Assembly: GCF_004000845.1 (NCBI RefSeq)
Contig: NZ_BIMA01000010.1
Coordinates: 42,443 to 106,442 of the forward strand
Origin: Paenibacillus koleovorans NBRC 103111
GTDB taxonomy: Bacteria; Bacillota; Bacilli; Paenibacillales; NBRC-103111
Length of the DNA: 64,000 bases
Direction: 5' to 3'
The notes below the pieces were generated by a model, which saw nothing but the letters and a program-made list of their open reading frames with translations, ran no database searches and was not told where the DNA came from. Both the position numbers and the translations under genes were made by a program. Below are positions 1-8,088 of the stretch, one piece after another (within the stretch, counting starts at the first letter, position 1; each line of letters opens with the position of its first letter).

Positions 1-822
1 CACACCTCCAAGCACGAGCGGGGCATTCGTGGTCGTCTCATAATGCCATTCCATCGCCGCCAGCTTCTCCGGCTGATATTTAGCCAAATACTTGCCCGAT
101 AAGTCGCCGATGATGGCTGTGGAGAACAGGAAGACAAGCGCGCTAATCATCGTCAGCTTCAAAGCCTTTTTATAATAAACATGATCGCGTCCCTTCAGCA
201 GCGACCAGGCGGCGATAGCGGCCAGCACAAGCGCGCAAGTCAAGTAGGCGGACGAGAGCACATGGGCGACCTTGGTCGGCATGGCCGGACTCAACATGGC
301 GGCGAGCGGATTCACGTCTGTAATTTTACCGTCCACATAGTTGAACCCTACCGGGTAGTTCATGAACGCGTTCACGATCGTGATGAAGAAGGCGGAAGCC
401 GAAGAGCCGATCACGACCGGGATGAGCAGCCAGAAATGCGCGGTCCGGCTTTTGAACCGATCCCATGTATAGAGATAGATGCCGAGGAAGATCGCTTCAA
501 AGAAGAAGGCGAATGTCTCCATAAACAGCGGCAGGGCGATCGATTGCCCGGCGACGCGCATGAAGCTCGGCCAGAGCAGGCTGAGCTGAAGCCCGATGGC
601 GGTGCCGGTGACGACGCCGACCGCTACGGTAATAACGAAGCCGCGAGCCCAACGCCGCGCGAGCAGCAAGTAGTGAGGGTCGCCGCGTTTGATGCCGATC
701 CACTCGGCGAGCGCGATCATGAGCGGGACGCCAACCCCGATCGTAGCATAGATGATGTGGAAGGCTAACGTGAGCGATGTAAGAATACGGCTGAGCATGA
801 CAGGATCATAGCTGGATGACAT
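1..822 (-). CDS. cydA: cytochrome bd-type menaquinol oxidase subunit I (partial, C-terminus beyond window)
   Basis: The first 274 residues of a terminal oxidase subunit I are visible; the 3' end runs off the left edge. The protein opens MSSSYDPVMLSRILTSLTL and is a polytopic membrane protein. Recognisable CydA-family stretches are AFHIIYATIG with an early His (H22) suited to haem b595 ligation, the ARRWARGFVITVAVGVVTGT helix, and the helix with ETFAFFFEAIFLGIYLYTW that carries conserved acidic residues near the haems. The family reduces O2 to water with quinol electrons and pumps charge across the cell membrane. The ATG at 822 follows a strong AAGGAGG site. The sequence recalls the CIO/YthA-like subgroup more than the classical long Q-loop CydA, but the Q-loop lies outside the window. 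A small membrane ORF and a Rex site lie upstream. Confidence 0.9.
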   Translation of the reverse strand, partial: MSSSYDPVMLSRILTSLTLAFHIIYATIGVGVPLMIALAEWIGIKRGDPHYLLLARRWARGFVITVAVGVVTGTAIGLQLSLLWPSFMRVAGQSIALPLFMETFAFFFEAIFLGIYLYTWDRFKSRTAHFWLLIPVVIGSSASAFFITIVNAFMNYPVGFNYVDGKITDVNPLAAMLSPAMPTKVAHVLSSAYLTCALVLAAIAAWSLLKGRDHVYYKKALKLTMISALVFLFSTAIIGDLSGKYLAKYQPEKLAAMEWHYETTTNAPLVLGGV

Positions 823-873
823 AGGAATTCCTCCTTACGGCTGGGAGTGAAGCGTTGGCCATACAATTTCGTT

Positions 874-1005
874 TCATCTGAAGAGATGCCTTACTATCGA
901 GAGCAGCATAATGCCGGCGACGGCGATGCAGAGTACGATAAGCCGTTTCTCCTGCTTGGCGATGCGTTTGTTCGGCTCGTCGGAGCCCGAGGCTGGGTGG
1001 CGCAT
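874..1005 (-). CDS. small single-pass membrane protein upstream of cydA (43 aa)
   Basis: A 43-residue ORF read on the minus strand starts at ATG 1005 and ends with TGA at 874, 51 bp before cydA. It starts MRHPASGSDEPNKR, continues with a basic stretch (KQEKR) and ends in one hydrophobic segment (LIVLCIAVAGIMLLSIV). The layout suggests a single-pass membrane peptide with a cytoplasmic charged N-terminus. An AAAGGGG sequence lies about 10 bases before the ATG, so the ribosome binding site is fair. It sits between the Rex operator and cydA, so it should be co-transcribed with the oxidase. Small membrane subunits are known for bd oxidases (CydX, CydS), but this one shows no clear similarity that I can name. 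Function is inferred from position only. Confidence 0.5.
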   Translation of the reverse strand: MRHPASGSDEPNKRIAKQEKRLIVLCIAVAGIMLLSIVRHLFR

Positions 1006-1033
1006 GGGGACAGAACCCCTTTCTATAATAGGT

Positions 1034-1051
1034 TTGTGAAATTATTCACGG
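1034..1051. promoter_or_regulatory. Rex (redox repressor) operator
   Basis: TTGTGAAATTATTCACGG matches the Gram-positive Rex site, whose consensus is close to TTGTGAAAnnnnTTCACAA; only the last two bases differ. A TATTAT hexamer on the minus strand lies just downstream at 1030-1025, so Rex would overlap the cyd promoter. Rex releases DNA when NADH/NAD+ rises, and cyd operons are classic Rex targets. The exact transcription start was not resolved. Confidence 0.8.
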
Positions 1052-1292
1052 GCTATATAGTAAGTATAAACGATTCCCGTAGTAGTCAATCACCGACATT
1101 GTGTCCGGGTTTTGAAGAAAATATTGCAAATTGATGAAGTTTCTCCGGCGGTTTGTCATTCGGTAGTGCAATCCGCCCGGTTGGCGGGAAATCGGACAAA
1201 TGTACGGATTTTGCAGTACTTCCCATTCATCCGCTATGGTACTGTTAGAACAGGAATTGGAGACGCTTGCATTTCGGGGAGGGATTCAAAGA

Positions 1293-3266
1293 ATGAATCG
1301 ATTGGCGACAAGGCAAGTACATCTTGATTTTCACACATCGGAGTGGATCCCAGAAGTAGGAACCAGATTCAGCAAAGAAAATTTTCAAGAGGCGCTCAGG
1401 CTCGGAAAATTGAATTCCATCACGGTGTTCGCCAAATGCCATCATAGCTGGAGCTATTATCCGACTGAAGCGGGGACGATGCACCCGGAGCTTGACTTCG
1501 ACTTGACCGGGGCGATGATCGAGGCTGCCCATGAAATCGGTGTGAAGGCGCCGGTTTATATCACGGTAGGCTGGTCTTCGAATGATGCGGAAGCGATGCC
1601 TCATTGCGTAACGGTCACCCAAGACGATCAAGTGAAAATGAGCAACGGAACGACGGAAGCTTCTCCGGATGAGGCTCGACCGATCGTGTCGTGGAAATTT
1701 CTGTGCCCTAGCGGGGATTATGCGGATCTGATCTACAAGCAGACAAGAGAAATTTGCGATCGTTACGCGAACTTGGACGGGTTGTTCTACGATATTTGCT
1801 TCCATCATGCTTGCTGGTGCAGAGCTTGTGTAGAGACGATGAGGGCGGAGGGATTGAATCCAGACGATCTACAGGACGCGGAGACGTATAAAATCCGCAA
1901 ATGGCGCCGCTTCACGGAGCAGTGCACGGCGATACTGCGGGAGAAACATCCGGAGGCGACGATTTTCTTCAACGGAGGCGCGCATGTCCATGAGCCCGTC
2001 TGGCATGACACTCACACCCATATCGAGATGGAGGATTTGCCGACGACTTGGGGCGGGTATGATAAAATGCCGCTGCGAGCAAAATATTTCGCAAGGTATG
2101 GGAAAGATTACTTGGGCATGACCGGCAAATTCCACACAATGTGGGGCGAATTCGGCGGCTTCAAGCCGGCCGATGCGATGCGCTTCGAAAGCGCGGCGAT
2201 GCTCGCATACGGGGCCCGCTGCAGCATTGGCGACCAGATGCACCCGTGCGGCGAGATGGATCTGGAGACGTATCGGCTCATTGGGGAAGCGTATGCCTAT
2301 GTCGAGCAAATCGAACCATGGTGCTTCGACGTGGAAGAGACGTCCCGGCTTGGCATTTTCCTGTCAGGCTCGACCGAATCGGATGAAGGCTTGGCGAAAA
2401 TATTGCTCGATCGCCAGCTGGATTTCGATCTCGTGCTGGAGTCGGCGGACTTGCTGCGCTTCGATGCCGTCATCCTGCCCGATCAGGTGAAGCTGAACGA
2501 AACATGGGCGCAAGCGCTTGGCGAATTCGCAGCCCGCGGCGGGGGCGTGCTGTTGACGGGCAAAAGCGGTCTGGATGAGGCGACAGGCTCCCGGTTTGCG
2601 CTCGACATCGGAGCGGAGCACCAAGGCGCCTCTCCATACGATTGCGATTACTTGCAGCTGGATGGCGCTCTCGCGGAAGGGCTGGTCACAAGCCCATTCT
2701 TGTTCTACGAGCCGGCTCAGCAGCTGCGGCTGACGGACGGCGAGCCGCTCGCCTCGATTCGCGAGCCGTACTTCAGCCGCACGTACGCCCGCTACTGCTC
2801 GCACCAGAACACCCCTTACAAGCTGGAGCCCTCCGACTCGCCGGGCGCCGTGCGCAAAGGCAGCGTCGTCTATTTGGCGCATCCGATAGGCCGGCTTTAT
2901 TTCAAACATGGCGCTCAGTTTCACCGGGACTACTTGATCAACGCATTGAAGCTCGTTTACCGCGAGCCGGTCATGCGCATTTGGATGCCAAGCGCCGCTC
3001 GCGTTCGCTTTGTACGCCAGCCTGCGGAAAGCCGCTATGTGCTGCACCTGCTGTACGGCTCGCCGATCCAGCGTGGCCGAACGTCCGTCATCGAGGACTT
3101 GCCGCCGATCCGCGCCGTGCGGACCGTGCTGCGAGTGGAAGAGCCGATCCGCACCGTTTCGCTCGCTCCGCAGGGCGCTCCGCTCTCTTTTACCCAACGT
3201 GATGGGGTGATAGAGTTGATCGTGCCGGAGGTGCTGTGCCATCAGATCGTAGTGCTCGACTATTAG
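1293..3266 (+). CDS. glycoside-hydrolase-like protein, GHL6 type with beta-galactosidase-trimerisation-like domain
   Basis: A 657-residue cytoplasmic protein (no signal peptide). The first half reads like the hypothetical glycosyl hydrolase GHL6 family: a TIM-barrel start (VHLDFHTSEWIPEVGTRF), AHEIGVKAPVYITVGWS, then YANLDGLFYDICFHHACWC with several Cys/His. The second half (from about residue 360, LGIFLSGSTESDEGLAKILL) resembles the beta-galactosidase trimerisation / glutamine-amidotransferase-like fold, with ADLLRFDAVILPDQVKL. Substrate is not evident. The ATG at 1293 is preferred over the upstream in-frame ATG at 1200 because GGGGAGGG stands nine bases before it. The gene is monocistronic and ends in a terminator at 3321-3360. 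Family assignment is likely; activity is inferred. Confidence 0.75.
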   Translation: MNRLATRQVHLDFHTSEWIPEVGTRFSKENFQEALRLGKLNSITVFAKCHHSWSYYPTEAGTMHPELDFDLTGAMIEAAHEIGVKAPVYITVGWSSNDAEAMPHCVTVTQDDQVKMSNGTTEASPDEARPIVSWKFLCPSGDYADLIYKQTREICDRYANLDGLFYDICFHHACWCRACVETMRAEGLNPDDLQDAETYKIRKWRRFTEQCTAILREKHPEATIFFNGGAHVHEPVWHDTHTHIEMEDLPTTWGGYDKMPLRAKYFARYGKDYLGMTGKFHTMWGEFGGFKPADAMRFESAAMLAYGARCSIGDQMHPCGEMDLETYRLIGEAYAYVEQIEPWCFDVEETSRLGIFLSGSTESDEGLAKILLDRQLDFDLVLESADLLRFDAVILPDQVKLNETWAQALGEFAARGGGVLLTGKSGLDEATGSRFALDIGAEHQGASPYDCDYLQLDGALAEGLVTSPFLFYEPAQQLRLTDGEPLASIREPYFSRTYARYCSHQNTPYKLEPSDSPGAVRKGSVVYLAHPIGRLYFKHGAQFHRDYLINALKLVYREPVMRIWMPSAARVRFVRQPAESRYVLHLLYGSPIQRGRTSVIEDLPPIRAVRTVLRVEEPIRTVSLAPQGAPLSFTQRDGVIELIVPEVLCHQIVVLDY

Positions 3267-3320
3267 AACAAGTGACCGTATAGAAGAATGGTTTCTTCAC
3301 GATTGAACTTGGCAGTCGCG

Positions 3321-3360
3321 ATCTCCGTCTACCTTCATAGAAGGCGGAGATTGTTTTTTT
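3321..3360 (+). terminator. intrinsic terminator after the GHL6-like gene
   Basis: ATCTCCG pairs with CGGAGAT around an inner CCTTC/GAAGG helix, followed by TTGTTTTTTT. It is 55 bp past the stop codon. Confidence 0.85.
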
Positions 3361-3390
3361 GGAGGCGGCTCGACAAGTTTTTAGTTTGGG

Positions 3391-3419
3391 GTGACAGAAT
3401 TATACAAATAGGGTACAAT
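3391..3419 (+). promoter_or_regulatory. sigma-A promoter of the c-di-GMP operon
   Basis: GTGACA (3391-3396), 17-bp spacer, TACAAT (3414-3419). Transcription would start near 3426, about 55 bases before the riboswitch aptamer. Confidence 0.7.
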
Positions 3420-3482
3420 AGAGCTATTGTAATGGAGTCTTAACCGTGACAATAGGGCCTAGGGATTATTTTTTACATAAGG

Positions 3483-3578
3483 ATTCAGGCAAGGCACACT
3501 TATCGAAAGATAGGGTCGCAAACCTAATGGGGCTACCGTGTATCGCATCACTACATCATGCCAGCCAGGTTGCAGAAT
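3483..3578 (+). ncRNA. cyclic di-GMP-I (GEMM-I) riboswitch
   Basis: The leader RNA has the landmarks of the class I c-di-GMP aptamer: GGCAAGGCACAC, a stem capped by a GAAA tetraloop (TATCGAAAGATA), the joining strand GGGTCGCAAACC, a second helix starting GGGGCTACCG, and the 3' strand GCCAGCCAGGTTGC that closes P1. An intrinsic terminator follows within about 10 bases, and the first gene downstream is a c-di-GMP phosphodiesterase. The sequence therefore supports a ligand-controlled transcription switch; whether c-di-GMP turns the operon on or off cannot be read with certainty. Confidence 0.85.
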
Positions 3579-3587
3579 GATGAGAGC

Positions 3588-3611
3588 GCCCTCGAACTTG
3601 AGGGCTTTTTT
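3588..3611 (+). terminator. riboswitch expression-platform terminator
   Basis: GCCCTC-GAACTT-GAGGGC followed by six T. It stands between the c-di-GMP aptamer and the first gene, so it is most likely the conditional terminator of the switch. Confidence 0.85.
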
Positions 3612-3690
3612 GTTGATCGTGTAAACCCATACATAACGACGCCCCATTCGCTTGTGAACCATTTTTAGCCGAAAAGGGGGTGTTATCCAG

Positions 3691-4332
3691 TTGCTGGACG
3701 CGGTCAAACGCGTTCTGAGCCGATTGTCGGCGAAGGACAAGGACACATATGGACATGTATTGAGAGTAGGTGTAATGGCGCAGCGATGGAGTGAATATTA
3801 CGAGTGGCCCTTGCAGGAGAACAAGCTGTTGTTTATTGCCGGGTGCTGCATCCATGACGTCGGCAAAATCCGGATCGAGGATGCCATCCTGTTCAACACG
3901 TCGAAGCTCGAGCCCTCGGAGTGGGATGTGATGAAGCGGCATCCGGAGATGGGGGAGAAGCTGCTTCTCGAGGAAGGGGTCTCCGACGGACGACTGCTTG
4001 GCATCGTCAAACATCATCACGAACGATGGGACGGCAAAGGGTACCCGCTTGGCATGCGCGGCGATGAAATACCGGCGTTGGCGCGCATGTGCTCGATTCT
4101 GGACGCCTTCGACGCGATGATCTCGGACCGTCCCTACAAGAAAGGGATGTCTGTGGAAGAGGCGCAGAGCGAGCTAGTGGCGCAGAGCGGCATTCAGTTC
4201 GATGAAAGTTATGTTCGGCAGTTTCTGGCGATTCCGGGCGTGCCGCCACGTCATTCGAAGGAAACGGAGACGGATCGATCAGCCACCTTCGGGTCTATAT
4301 TCTCCGTACAAATGTTCCGGGAGTGGAAATGA
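3691..4332 (+). CDS. HD-GYP domain cyclic di-GMP phosphodiesterase
   Basis: A 213-residue stand-alone HD-GYP protein. The HD pair is at H55-D56 in IHDVGKIRIEDAIL, followed by EWDVMKRHPEMGEKLL, and then H108 in HHERWDGKGYP, the signature GYP motif. The stretch DAFDAMISDRPYKKGMS completes the family pattern. HD-GYP enzymes hydrolyse c-di-GMP with a di- or tri-metal centre, finally to GMP. All metal ligands I can recognise are present. The start is TTG 3691, eight bases after AAGGGGGTG. It is the first gene behind a c-di-GMP riboswitch and overlaps or nearly touches the next two genes, so enzyme level should respond to its own substrate. No sensor domain is attached. Confidence 0.92.
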   Translation: MLDAVKRVLSRLSAKDKDTYGHVLRVGVMAQRWSEYYEWPLQENKLLFIAGCCIHDVGKIRIEDAILFNTSKLEPSEWDVMKRHPEMGEKLLLEEGVSDGRLLGIVKHHHERWDGKGYPLGMRGDEIPALARMCSILDAFDAMISDRPYKKGMSVEEAQSELVAQSGIQFDESYVRQFLAIPGVPPRHSKETETDRSATFGSIFSVQMFREWK

Positions 4333-4355
4333 TTGAGCTTAAGGAGAACACGGTC

Positions 4356-4709
4356 ATGACACATAAAAGAGTGTATTCGCGAAGGGCGACGCTGTCGCTC
4401 AAAATGTCTGAATTCGAAGTGCCGCCGATGCAGGATTTGCTCGTTATCGGCCGCAAAGCCCCGATCGGGCCGGAGGCGGTCAGACGGATGGCAGAGGCGC
4501 TGTCGCCCGAGCAGTTCACGATCATTCGGCTGGAGCATCCGAAGGTAGAAGCGGTACTGCTCCGCACGTCCTTGCTCCAGATGCTGGATAAGGAGATCCT
4601 GATCAACATCATTCTGGAAGAAGCGGAACGAATGATCAGCGATACAATGGTGATCCGCTCCGAGATCAATATCGAGATATCCGTTCAACGCGAGGTGGAG
4701 CTGTCGTGA
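4356..4709 (+). CDS. conserved small protein of unknown function in the c-di-GMP operon
   Basis: A 117-residue soluble protein with no domain that I recognise. ATG 4356 is chosen because AAGGAG (4341-4346) lies nine bases ahead; an in-frame GTG at 4323 would instead overlap the previous gene. The body contains a mixed alpha/beta pattern (DLLVIGRKAPIGPEAVRRM, then FTIIRLEHPKVEAVLL and a helical KEILINIILEEAERMI) and the end is rich in charged beta-like residues. Its stop overlaps the start of the CBS-GGDEF gene (GTGA), so translation of the two is probably coupled. Wedged between a phosphodiesterase and a GGDEF protein, it may be an adaptor or effector of c-di-GMP signalling, but this is inference from position. 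Confidence 0.75.
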   Translation: MTHKRVYSRRATLSLKMSEFEVPPMQDLLVIGRKAPIGPEAVRRMAEALSPEQFTIIRLEHPKVEAVLLRTSLLQMLDKEILINIILEEAERMISDTMVIRSEINIEISVQREVELS

Positions 4710-5503
4710 GAGTCGGAGATATGATGTCTACTCCGGTCTGGACCGTAACATCCAGCAAAAGCGTACGTTACGCGTCCGAGCTGATGTCGCAGCTCAAAAT
4801 CGGTTCCCTTGTCGTCCAGGATTACGAGACCGTGCTCGGCATTATTACGTCGCGCGACATTCGCGAGACGCATCCGAACCGGATCGTAGCCGATGCGATG
4901 ACCTCCGAGCCCGTATGCGTGCCGATCGCAAGCTTCGCTTGGGATGCGCTCGATACGATGGAGCGGCTGCAGCTCGAACGGCTTCTGGTGACGGACAAGG
5001 AGCATCTTTGCGGCATGATCACAAGAGATACGATCCGCATTCGGCTGAAAGAGCTGCAGGATCCGATGACCGGGCTGTTCCGTCAACCGTTCGTTCATTC
5101 CATCGGCACCGATTTTTTGCGGAAAAAGCGGGGGTTCCATCTGCTATTCATCGATCTGAACAATTTCGGCGAAATCAACAAGCAGTATGGGCATCCGATC
5201 GGTGACGACCTGATTCGGGGGTATTCGGAATGGCTGGATTCGCTTGGCACGAGTGATGACTACTTGTGCCGATATGCGGGAGATGAATTCGTCATCTTGT
5301 CGGCTCGTCCGGCCGCCTCGTTGCTGCAGCTCGTCGAAGTGCTGCACGAGCCGGTGATGATCGAGGGTATTGAAGTGACGACGGCGATCGGCATCGTCTC
5401 CGATTTAAGCGAGCCTGATTTTTTCCAGATGTCGTTCCGCGAGTTGATCAGCCGCGCCAGCTTGCACTCGACTTCGCTGAAGCCGGGCAATACATACGCA
5501 TAG
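4706..5503 (+). CDS. CBS-pair / GGDEF protein (putative diguanylate cyclase)
   Basis: A 265-residue cytoplasmic protein. Residues 1-115 form two CBS motifs (MRVGDMMSTPVWTVTSSKSV and VADAMTSEPVCVPI, each followed by GIITSRD or GMITRDT), a fold that usually binds adenine nucleotides. Residues 120-260 are a GGDEF domain: DPMTGLFRQ, FIDLNNFGEINKQYGHPIGD, and the active-site loop RYAGDEF with A191 in place of the first Gly. AGDEF loops are known in some active cyclases, so activity remains possible. No RxxD inhibitory site is visible just upstream. GTG 4706 overlaps the previous stop. It ends the operon that starts with the c-di-GMP riboswitch, so a degrading and a possible synthesising enzyme are made from one switch-controlled transcript. 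Confidence 0.85.
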   Translation: MRVGDMMSTPVWTVTSSKSVRYASELMSQLKIGSLVVQDYETVLGIITSRDIRETHPNRIVADAMTSEPVCVPIASFAWDALDTMERLQLERLLVTDKEHLCGMITRDTIRIRLKELQDPMTGLFRQPFVHSIGTDFLRKKRGFHLLFIDLNNFGEINKQYGHPIGDDLIRGYSEWLDSLGTSDDYLCRYAGDEFVILSARPAASLLQLVEVLHEPVMIEGIEVTTAIGIVSDLSEPDFFQMSFRELISRASLHSTSLKPGNTYA

Positions 5504-5540
5504 AGAGGAGCCCTTGCGCATCGTCAGCCGGTACCCTTGA

Positions 5541-5569
5541 TTGCCAGAAGCGGACGCCGTTGGTACAAT
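5541..5569 (+). promoter_or_regulatory. sigma-A promoter of the DUF1361/kinase genes
   Basis: TTGCCA (5541-5546), 17-bp spacer, TACAAT (5564-5569), 40 bases ahead of the start codon at 5609. Confidence 0.65.
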
Positions 5570-5608
5570 AGGTACGAACAGGAATTCGCTTCTGGAGGAG
5601 GTTGTCCG

Positions 5609-6322
5609 ATGGCGGAACGGAACACTAGAGCGCAAGGGCAAGGTGTTTTGCAGCCCTCATACCGGATCTTCATCGTATTGTTCCTCTGCAGCTGCATCTG
5701 CGCGGGCCTATTCGCCACTCGGGTTGTTGTGATGGACGCATGGACGTACCGCTGGCTCATCGTGCCCAATTTGATGCTGGCATGGATTCCGTTTCTTTTG
5801 TCCGAGTGGATCGGGCGTAGCTATTGGACCAACGGTCGCGTCAAAGCGACCACATGGCTGCTTGGCGTAGTCTGGCTGTTTTTTTATCCGAATTGTTCTT
5901 ACATTTTAACCGATATCGCCCATGTGGGTTATTTCAGCCGCGGGGCGAAGCCGACGATTGCGTTCTATGATCTTACGCTGAATGTGATGACGGCGATAAC
6001 GGCTTGGCTGCTCGGCGTCTTCTCGCTTTATAGGCTCCACGGACTCGTGCTACGCGCGATGGGGAATGTCACGGCACACACGTTCGCGGCTGTCATCCTA
6101 GGCTTGAGCAGTATCGGTGTCTATATGGGGCGGTTCTTGCGCTGGAATTCCTGGGATCTGTTCACGAGACCGGTCCATGTGTTGACGAGCACGCTGGAGG
6201 CGCTCGTTCAACAGGACGCGCTGCTGTTCGTGACGTCATTCGGACTGTTGATCGGAGGACTGTATGCGGCGCTGTACATTTGGAATCCGCACCCGACCCG
6301 CACGGCCGAAGGTGATGTATGA
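5609..6322 (+). CDS. DUF1361 family integral membrane protein
   Basis: A 237-residue membrane protein with about six hydrophobic segments. The family marks are W-rich helices and the loop LFFYPNCSYILTDIAHVGY, typical of DUF1361 proteins, and VYMGRFLRWNSWDLFTRP near the C-terminus. ATG 5609 has GGAGGAGG seven bases ahead; the longer frame from 5537 lacks such a site. The last codon overlaps the start of the histidine kinase gene (ATGA), which implies coupled translation. The biochemical role of DUF1361 is unknown. Co-expression with a sensor kinase raises the possibility that it takes part in sensing or is a partner in the membrane, which is inference. Confidence 0.85.
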   Translation: MAERNTRAQGQGVLQPSYRIFIVLFLCSCICAGLFATRVVVMDAWTYRWLIVPNLMLAWIPFLLSEWIGRSYWTNGRVKATTWLLGVVWLFFYPNCSYILTDIAHVGYFSRGAKPTIAFYDLTLNVMTAITAWLLGVFSLYRLHGLVLRAMGNVTAHTFAAVILGLSSIGVYMGRFLRWNSWDLFTRPVHVLTSTLEALVQQDALLFVTSFGLLIGGLYAALYIWNPHPTRTAEGDV

Positions 6323-8064
6323 AGCCGCTATTATCCGCCCTGCACAATCGTTTCCAGCTGAGGCTGCTGCTATTCCTGCTGCTAGTGGGCTCGATCCCGC
6401 CGCTGCTTGCGGCATTGTTGTTGAATAATCAGTTGGGACCGATCTATGAAGAAGAGAGGGCTGCGTTGCTCGAGCAATCGCATAAAAGGGTGCTGGACCG
6501 CGTCCAACTGGAGCTGTCGAGCATTTCACAGGAAATCCAGCAGGCTTCGGAGGATTACGCGGTTCAGCGCTACGCGTTACGGCCCGGTCTGGCACTGGAG
6601 CCTGTGGAGGAGCGGCGCATTCGCGACTACCTGGACGTGATGATCAAGCAGCAGCTCGAGCAAAGCCGCTATATGGCGCAGCTGTGCTTGTCGTTCCGGG
6701 GCACGAATCAGACGATCTGTTCCCGTCCTTCGAACGAGCTGGGTGTCGTGTACACCTCCTATATGGAGGCGCCTGCGACACGCGGCAAGTATGTGCCGGT
6801 ACAGGTCGCGGACACGGCCTCGGGCCTTACGGGCAAGAGCCAGAGCCATTACGTCGCCAATACGATACCGATAACGGAGAGAGGTACGAGATTGGAGCTT
6901 GGGACCGTCGGTGTGCTCGTCTCGCTCGATCGGGTGGTGGCCGATGCGCAGGAGCACGAGCTTCGCGGCCCGCTCACGATCTATGACGACGAGAAGCGGG
7001 TGCTGTACGAATCATCCGGAAGCGGGAACGTGAAGGTGAACGGGGAGATGGGGGAGCAGCTCGAATCGACTGCCACCATCGCCTGGCCGAATGGGGAATG
7101 GGTGTCGAGCGAAGCTGCGGTGGAGGCGTCGAATCCGTATTTGACGCGGATGCATAGCGTGCTCGTCGTTTTGTTGATCGGACTGGCGCTCGTGTCCGCC
7201 GTCAGCGCCTATGTGTTCGCTCGGCATGTAACGAAGCCGCTCAATCATCTGCGCGGGCTCATGAAGCGAGCCGAGCTCGGCGATCTGAAGGCGTACTGGA
7301 TCGACGACGGCATCGACGAGCTGAATGCGCTGGGCCAGAGCTACAACCAGATGCTGAATCGGGTGGAAGAGCTGATCAAGCAGGTCAAGCAGGAAGAAGC
7401 GCTGAAGAAAGACGCCGAGATGGAAGCGCTCCAGTATCAGCTGAATCCGCATTTTCTCTACAACACGCTCAATACGATCAAATGGGTGGCCAAAATCCAC
7501 AAAACGCCGCAAATTTCCGAGGTCGTCAGCGCCCTGGTTCGGCTGCTGCAAGCGAGCTTGGGCAAAAAGGGCGACTTCATCACGATCCGCGAGGAAACCG
7601 GCCTGATCCGTGACTATATGGAAATTCAGAGCTTTCGGTACGGGGAGCGCGTCCGGATCAAGCTGGAGATAGATCCGCTGGCTGAAGGCTGCCTCGTGCC
7701 GCGGATGCTTCTCCAGCCGCTGGTGGAGAATGCGATTCTGCACGGCATCGAGCCGGGCCGGCGGGAGGGGGTCATTACGATCCGTGCCTATCTGGACCGC
7801 GACCTGCTCTTGTGCGAGGTCGAGGACGACGGGATCGGCATCGCCTCGAAGGCGGCCGGCGAATATGAAGCGGCCGATCTCGGCCAAGCCGTGCGGCGCG
7901 GACCGCTGTCCAAGGAGAAGCTGAGCGGCGTCGGCATCACGCATATCCGCGAGAAGATCAAGCTGTACTACGGGCCGGACTACAAGATGTTCATCATCAA
8001 CAAACCCGGGGAAGGCACGACGGTTCGTATATTCCTGCCGATTCATCAGAGCGAGGAGACCTAA
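6319..8064 (+). CDS. YesM-type membrane sensor histidine kinase
   Basis: A 581-residue two-component sensor. It has an N-terminal membrane anchor (residues 15-38), an extracellular sensing part (40-275) of Cache-like length, a second membrane helix (about 277-300), a HAMP linker (RHVTKPLNHLRGLMKRAELGD), a His_kinase domain with the phospho-acceptor H378 in YQLNPHFLYNTLNTIKW, and a C-terminal ATPase with LLQPLVENAILHGIE, EDDGIGI and GEGTTVRIFLP. Kinases of this class pair with AraC-type response regulators and often control carbohydrate uptake or stress genes. The partner is probably the regulator at 8397, across a palindrome-rich gap. The signal cannot be read from the sequence. Confidence 0.92.
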   Translation: MKPLLSALHNRFQLRLLLFLLLVGSIPPLLAALLLNNQLGPIYEEERAALLEQSHKRVLDRVQLELSSISQEIQQASEDYAVQRYALRPGLALEPVEERRIRDYLDVMIKQQLEQSRYMAQLCLSFRGTNQTICSRPSNELGVVYTSYMEAPATRGKYVPVQVADTASGLTGKSQSHYVANTIPITERGTRLELGTVGVLVSLDRVVADAQEHELRGPLTIYDDEKRVLYESSGSGNVKVNGEMGEQLESTATIAWPNGEWVSSEAAVEASNPYLTRMHSVLVVLLIGLALVSAVSAYVFARHVTKPLNHLRGLMKRAELGDLKAYWIDDGIDELNALGQSYNQMLNRVEELIKQVKQEEALKKDAEMEALQYQLNPHFLYNTLNTIKWVAKIHKTPQISEVVSALVRLLQASLGKKGDFITIREETGLIRDYMEIQSFRYGERVRIKLEIDPLAEGCLVPRMLLQPLVENAILHGIEPGRREGVITIRAYLDRDLLLCEVEDDGIGIASKAAGEYEAADLGQAVRRGPLSKEKLSGVGITHIREKIKLYYGPDYKMFIINKPGEGTTVRIFLPIHQSEET

Positions 8065-8088
8065 TCGAGGCGGGGGAGCGGGCTAGAT

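Noticed and set aside
847..1134. 95-codon + strand frame
   Set aside because: It covers the Rex site and the small minus-strand membrane ORF, and has no ribosome site.
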